The notes under the pieces are model-generated. The model did not search any database and had not been told where the DNA came from. It saw nothing but the letters and a program-made list of their open reading frames with translations. A DNA stretch of 25,106 nucleotides from contig JBHEOL010000175.1 in NCBI GenBank assembly GCA_046261635.1, forward strand, positions 1 through 25,106, given 5' to 3'. Each line of letters begins with the position of its first letter. Within the stretch, counting starts at the first letter, position 1. Source of the DNA: JBHEPS01 sp046261635 (GTDB lineage: Bacteria; Acidobacteriota; Thermoanaerobaculia; Gp7-AA8). Positions 23,679 to 25,106 of the stretch are shown here, piece by piece. The position numbers and the translations under genes were made by a program.

Positions 23679-24704
23679 CTAAGCGACCGCGGGCTGGCTC
23701 TCGTCGACCACGTCGTACAGGAGCGCCTCGCGCAGGGCGGTGATGGCGACCTCGAGCTGAGAGTCGTCGGGCTCCTTCGTCGTGATCTTCTGAAGCCAGA
23801 GACCGGGAGTGATCATAATCCGGCAGAGCGGATTGTCGAGGTGCCGTGCGGAGAAGCGGATGATCTCATAAGCGATCCCTGCGATCAGTGGCAGGAGGAC
23901 GATCCGCGCGCCGAACTTGACGGCGAAAGGAGCCGTCGCCGGAACGAGCGAGAAGATCACGATCGAGATCGCCATCACGAACAGCAGGAAGCTGGTCCCG
24001 CACCGGGGGTGGAGGGTCGACTTCGACCTTGCATTCTCGACCGTGAGCTCTTCTCGAGCCTCGAACGTGTAGACGGTCTTATGCTCCGCGCCGTGGTACT
24101 GAAACACGCGCCGGATGTCCTCGAGGTAGGAAATCGCGATGATGTAGACGAAGAAGAAGACTGCCCGGATGATGCCGTCGATGATGTTGTAGGCGAGGTT
24201 CCCCATCTCCGGAAGCAAGCTGTGCCGGATCAGGTTCGTCAGCCCCAGGGGCGCGAGGACGAACAGGCCGATTCCGAGCAGAAACGCCATCCCCATCGAG
24301 GAGGCAACCGCCCAGTTCGACATCTCCGGCTCTCCGTCCTTCCCTTCGCTCGAAACCGAGGCCGAGTAATTCAGCGCACGGATGCCGAGAACCAGGGACT
24401 GAATCAGCACGACCGAGCCCCGGAGGATCGGGAGCTTGAGCAGTGGATACTTCTGGCCGAGTGAGGTGAGCCGGTCCTTCCGGAGGGCGATGCCGCCGGA
24501 TGGCTGGCGGACGGCGACGGTGTAGCCGCTCAGAGAGCGCATCATCACGCCCTCGATCACGGCCTGCCCGCCGATGAGCATATCGACGTTCCGATCGGCT
24601 CCACCCGAAGGGGCCGCCGAGGTCAGGCCGTTGGTGAACGCTCCGAAGGCGCCCGCGAATGCCCGGGCCGCCGCCTTCCAGCTTCGTCCGAGCGCGCGAC
24701 GCAT
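23679..24704 (-). CDS. DUF1385 (YqhQ-type) membrane protein
   Basis: The 341-residue protein shows DUF1385 landmarks: IGGQAVIEGVMMRS near residue 45, PILRGSVVLIQSLVLGIRAL, the conserved FQYHGAEHKTVYTFE and LHPRCGTSFLL, and a closing PGLWLQKITTKEP. About four hydrophobic segments are visible (around 130-155, 180-200, 240-260, 265-285), so it is an inner-membrane protein. The conserved His, Glu and Cys residues suggest metal binding, but the biochemical role of the family is not established to my knowledge. It starts one base after the rpmE stop, with AAGGA inside the rpmE end, and belongs to the same transcript. Confidence 0.9.
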   Translation of the reverse strand: MRRALGRSWKAAARAFAGAFGAFTNGLTSAAPSGGADRNVDMLIGGQAVIEGVMMRSLSGYTVAVRQPSGGIALRKDRLTSLGQKYPLLKLPILRGSVVLIQSLVLGIRALNYSASVSSEGKDGEPEMSNWAVASSMGMAFLLGIGLFVLAPLGLTNLIRHSLLPEMGNLAYNIIDGIIRAVFFFVYIIAISYLEDIRRVFQYHGAEHKTVYTFEAREELTVENARSKSTLHPRCGTSFLLFVMAISIVIFSLVPATAPFAVKFGARIVLLPLIAGIAYEIIRFSARHLDNPLCRIMITPGLWLQKITTKEPDDSQLEVAITALREALLYDVVDESQPAVA

Positions 24705-24705
24705 C

Positions 24706-24909
24706 TCAGTCCTTTTTCGCGTACTTCTTGTTGAAGCGGGCGACCTGGCCGGCCGAGTCGACCAGTTTCTGGCGACCCGTGTAGAAAGGATGGCACTTCG
24801 AGCAGATCTCGAGGCGCAGCTCTTTCTTGGTGGAGCTCGTCGTCCACGTCTCGCCGCAGGCGCAGTGGACGTTGACCTCCTGGTACTGGGGGTGGATCTC
24901 TGGTTTCAT
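24706..24909 (-). CDS. rpmE: 50S ribosomal protein L31, zinc-binding (C+) form
   Basis: The 67-residue protein matches L31: MKPEIHPQYQEVNVHCACGE at the N-terminus and CSKCHPFYTGRQKLVDSAGQ later. Cysteines 16, 18, 36 and 39 are in place, so this is the zinc-containing form. L31 bridges the ribosomal subunits. ATG 24909 has GAGGA about 10 bases upstream. The leader contains a 10-bp perfect hairpin and a TAGAAT box. It is the first gene of the unit with DUF1385. Confidence 0.97.
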   Translation of the reverse strand: MKPEIHPQYQEVNVHCACGETWTTSSTKKELRLEICSKCHPFYTGRQKLVDSAGQVARFNKKYAKKD

Positions 24910-24932
24910 TTGAACGAATCCTCGTCTTTTCT

Positions 24933-24963
24933 GGTGACGTTTGGCCAGTTCGGAAACGTCACC
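24933..24963 (-). promoter_or_regulatory. Perfect inverted repeat in the rpmE leader
   Basis: GGTGACGTTT (24933-24942) and AAACGTCACC (24954-24963) are exact reverse complements separated by 11 bases. The element lies between the TAGAAT box and the rpmE ribosome site, so it would be in the mRNA. It could be an operator, an RNA hairpin for autoregulation, or a weak attenuator; the sequence does not decide. Confidence 0.6.
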
Positions 24964-24975
24964 TCCCTCTCTCTT

Positions 24976-24981
24976 ATTCTA
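24976..24981 (-). promoter_or_regulatory. -10-like box TAGAAT for rpmE
   Basis: TAGAAT on the minus strand lies 66 bases before the rpmE ATG and just upstream of the inverted repeat. No strong -35 box is visible. Confidence 0.4.
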
Positions 24982-25106
24982 TCGAAGGTCAGGAAGGGGT
25001 CCGGAAACCTCGGAGAACCCAGAAAACCGGCCACGGCAGAGGACTTTGCCCAGGGAACCTTGGGAACCTGGCGTCACGACTCGCGGCCGGGTTCGCGGCG
25101 GTCCGC

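Noticed and set aside
25053..25069. Direct repeat of GGGAACCT at the right edge
   Set aside because: Two copies of eight bases are too short to interpret, and the context is cut by the window end.
1..25106. CRISPR array, tRNA or rRNA genes
   Set aside because: No regularly spaced repeats with unique spacers and no tRNA- or rRNA-like sequence were seen in the intergenic intervals.

Overview
The window is GC-rich chromosomal sequence from a bacterium, except for its first ~300 bases, which are visibly AT-richer and hold the end of a transposase. Genes are densely packed on both strands with the high third-position GC of a GC-rich genome. Lipoprotein and secreted-protein signals, a murein-tripeptide ligase (Mpl), a PknB-type kinase with PEGA and DUF1573 proteins nearby, and an rpmE-DUF1385-prfA cluster suggest a diderm such as an Acidobacteriota relative. 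The phylum is an inference from gene content; no rRNA is present to settle it.

Layout. 1-380: transposase C-terminus and a telomere-like heptamer repeat. 378-1970 (-): acyl-CoA carboxylase carboxyltransferase. 2095-4082 (+): a two-gene operon that reads as a compact TldD/TldE metalloprotease pair. 4086-5906 (-): membrane Ser/Thr kinase with TPR-like repeats. 6108-8195 (+): EF-G-like GTPase. 8284-10483 (-): selD, a zinc-ribbon/DUF2007 protein and a PEGA membrane protein. 10575-10874 (+) and 10781-11971 (-): a small unknown gene and a secreted metallopeptidase that overlap tail to tail. 12090-12896 (+): RsbW-like anti-sigma kinase and STAS antagonist. 12980-15541 (-): lipoprotein and LepA. 15737-16627 (+): beta-hydroxyacid dehydrogenase. 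16628-16924: non-coding, with a long inverted repeat. 16925-17185 (-): 7Fe ferredoxin. 17283-19352 (-): a GreA domain fused to a large N-terminal region. 19496-21195 (-): small unknown protein and Mpl. 21382-22422 (+): exported DUF1573 protein. 22497-24909 (-): prfA, DUF1385 and rpmE.

The most informative result is that selD is itself a selenoprotein gene. Its reading frame continues upstream through an in-frame TGA (10424-10426) to an ATG at 10483. This restores the N-terminal active-site motif GGUACK, and a hairpin with a GG-containing apical loop lies 18 nt after the TGA. A conventional gene caller would start the gene 135 bases too late and lose the catalytic residue. The organism should therefore have selA, selB and selC elsewhere.

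The theme is translation and its quality control (EF-G-like, LepA, RF1, L31, SelD) plus transcription and stress control (GreA fusion, RsbW/STAS, kinase). Several starts have a TAGAAT or TATGAT -10-like box close upstream, sometimes with almost no leader. Strong hairpin terminators separate most convergent units. I found no CRISPR array, tRNA, rRNA, phage genes or defence island.
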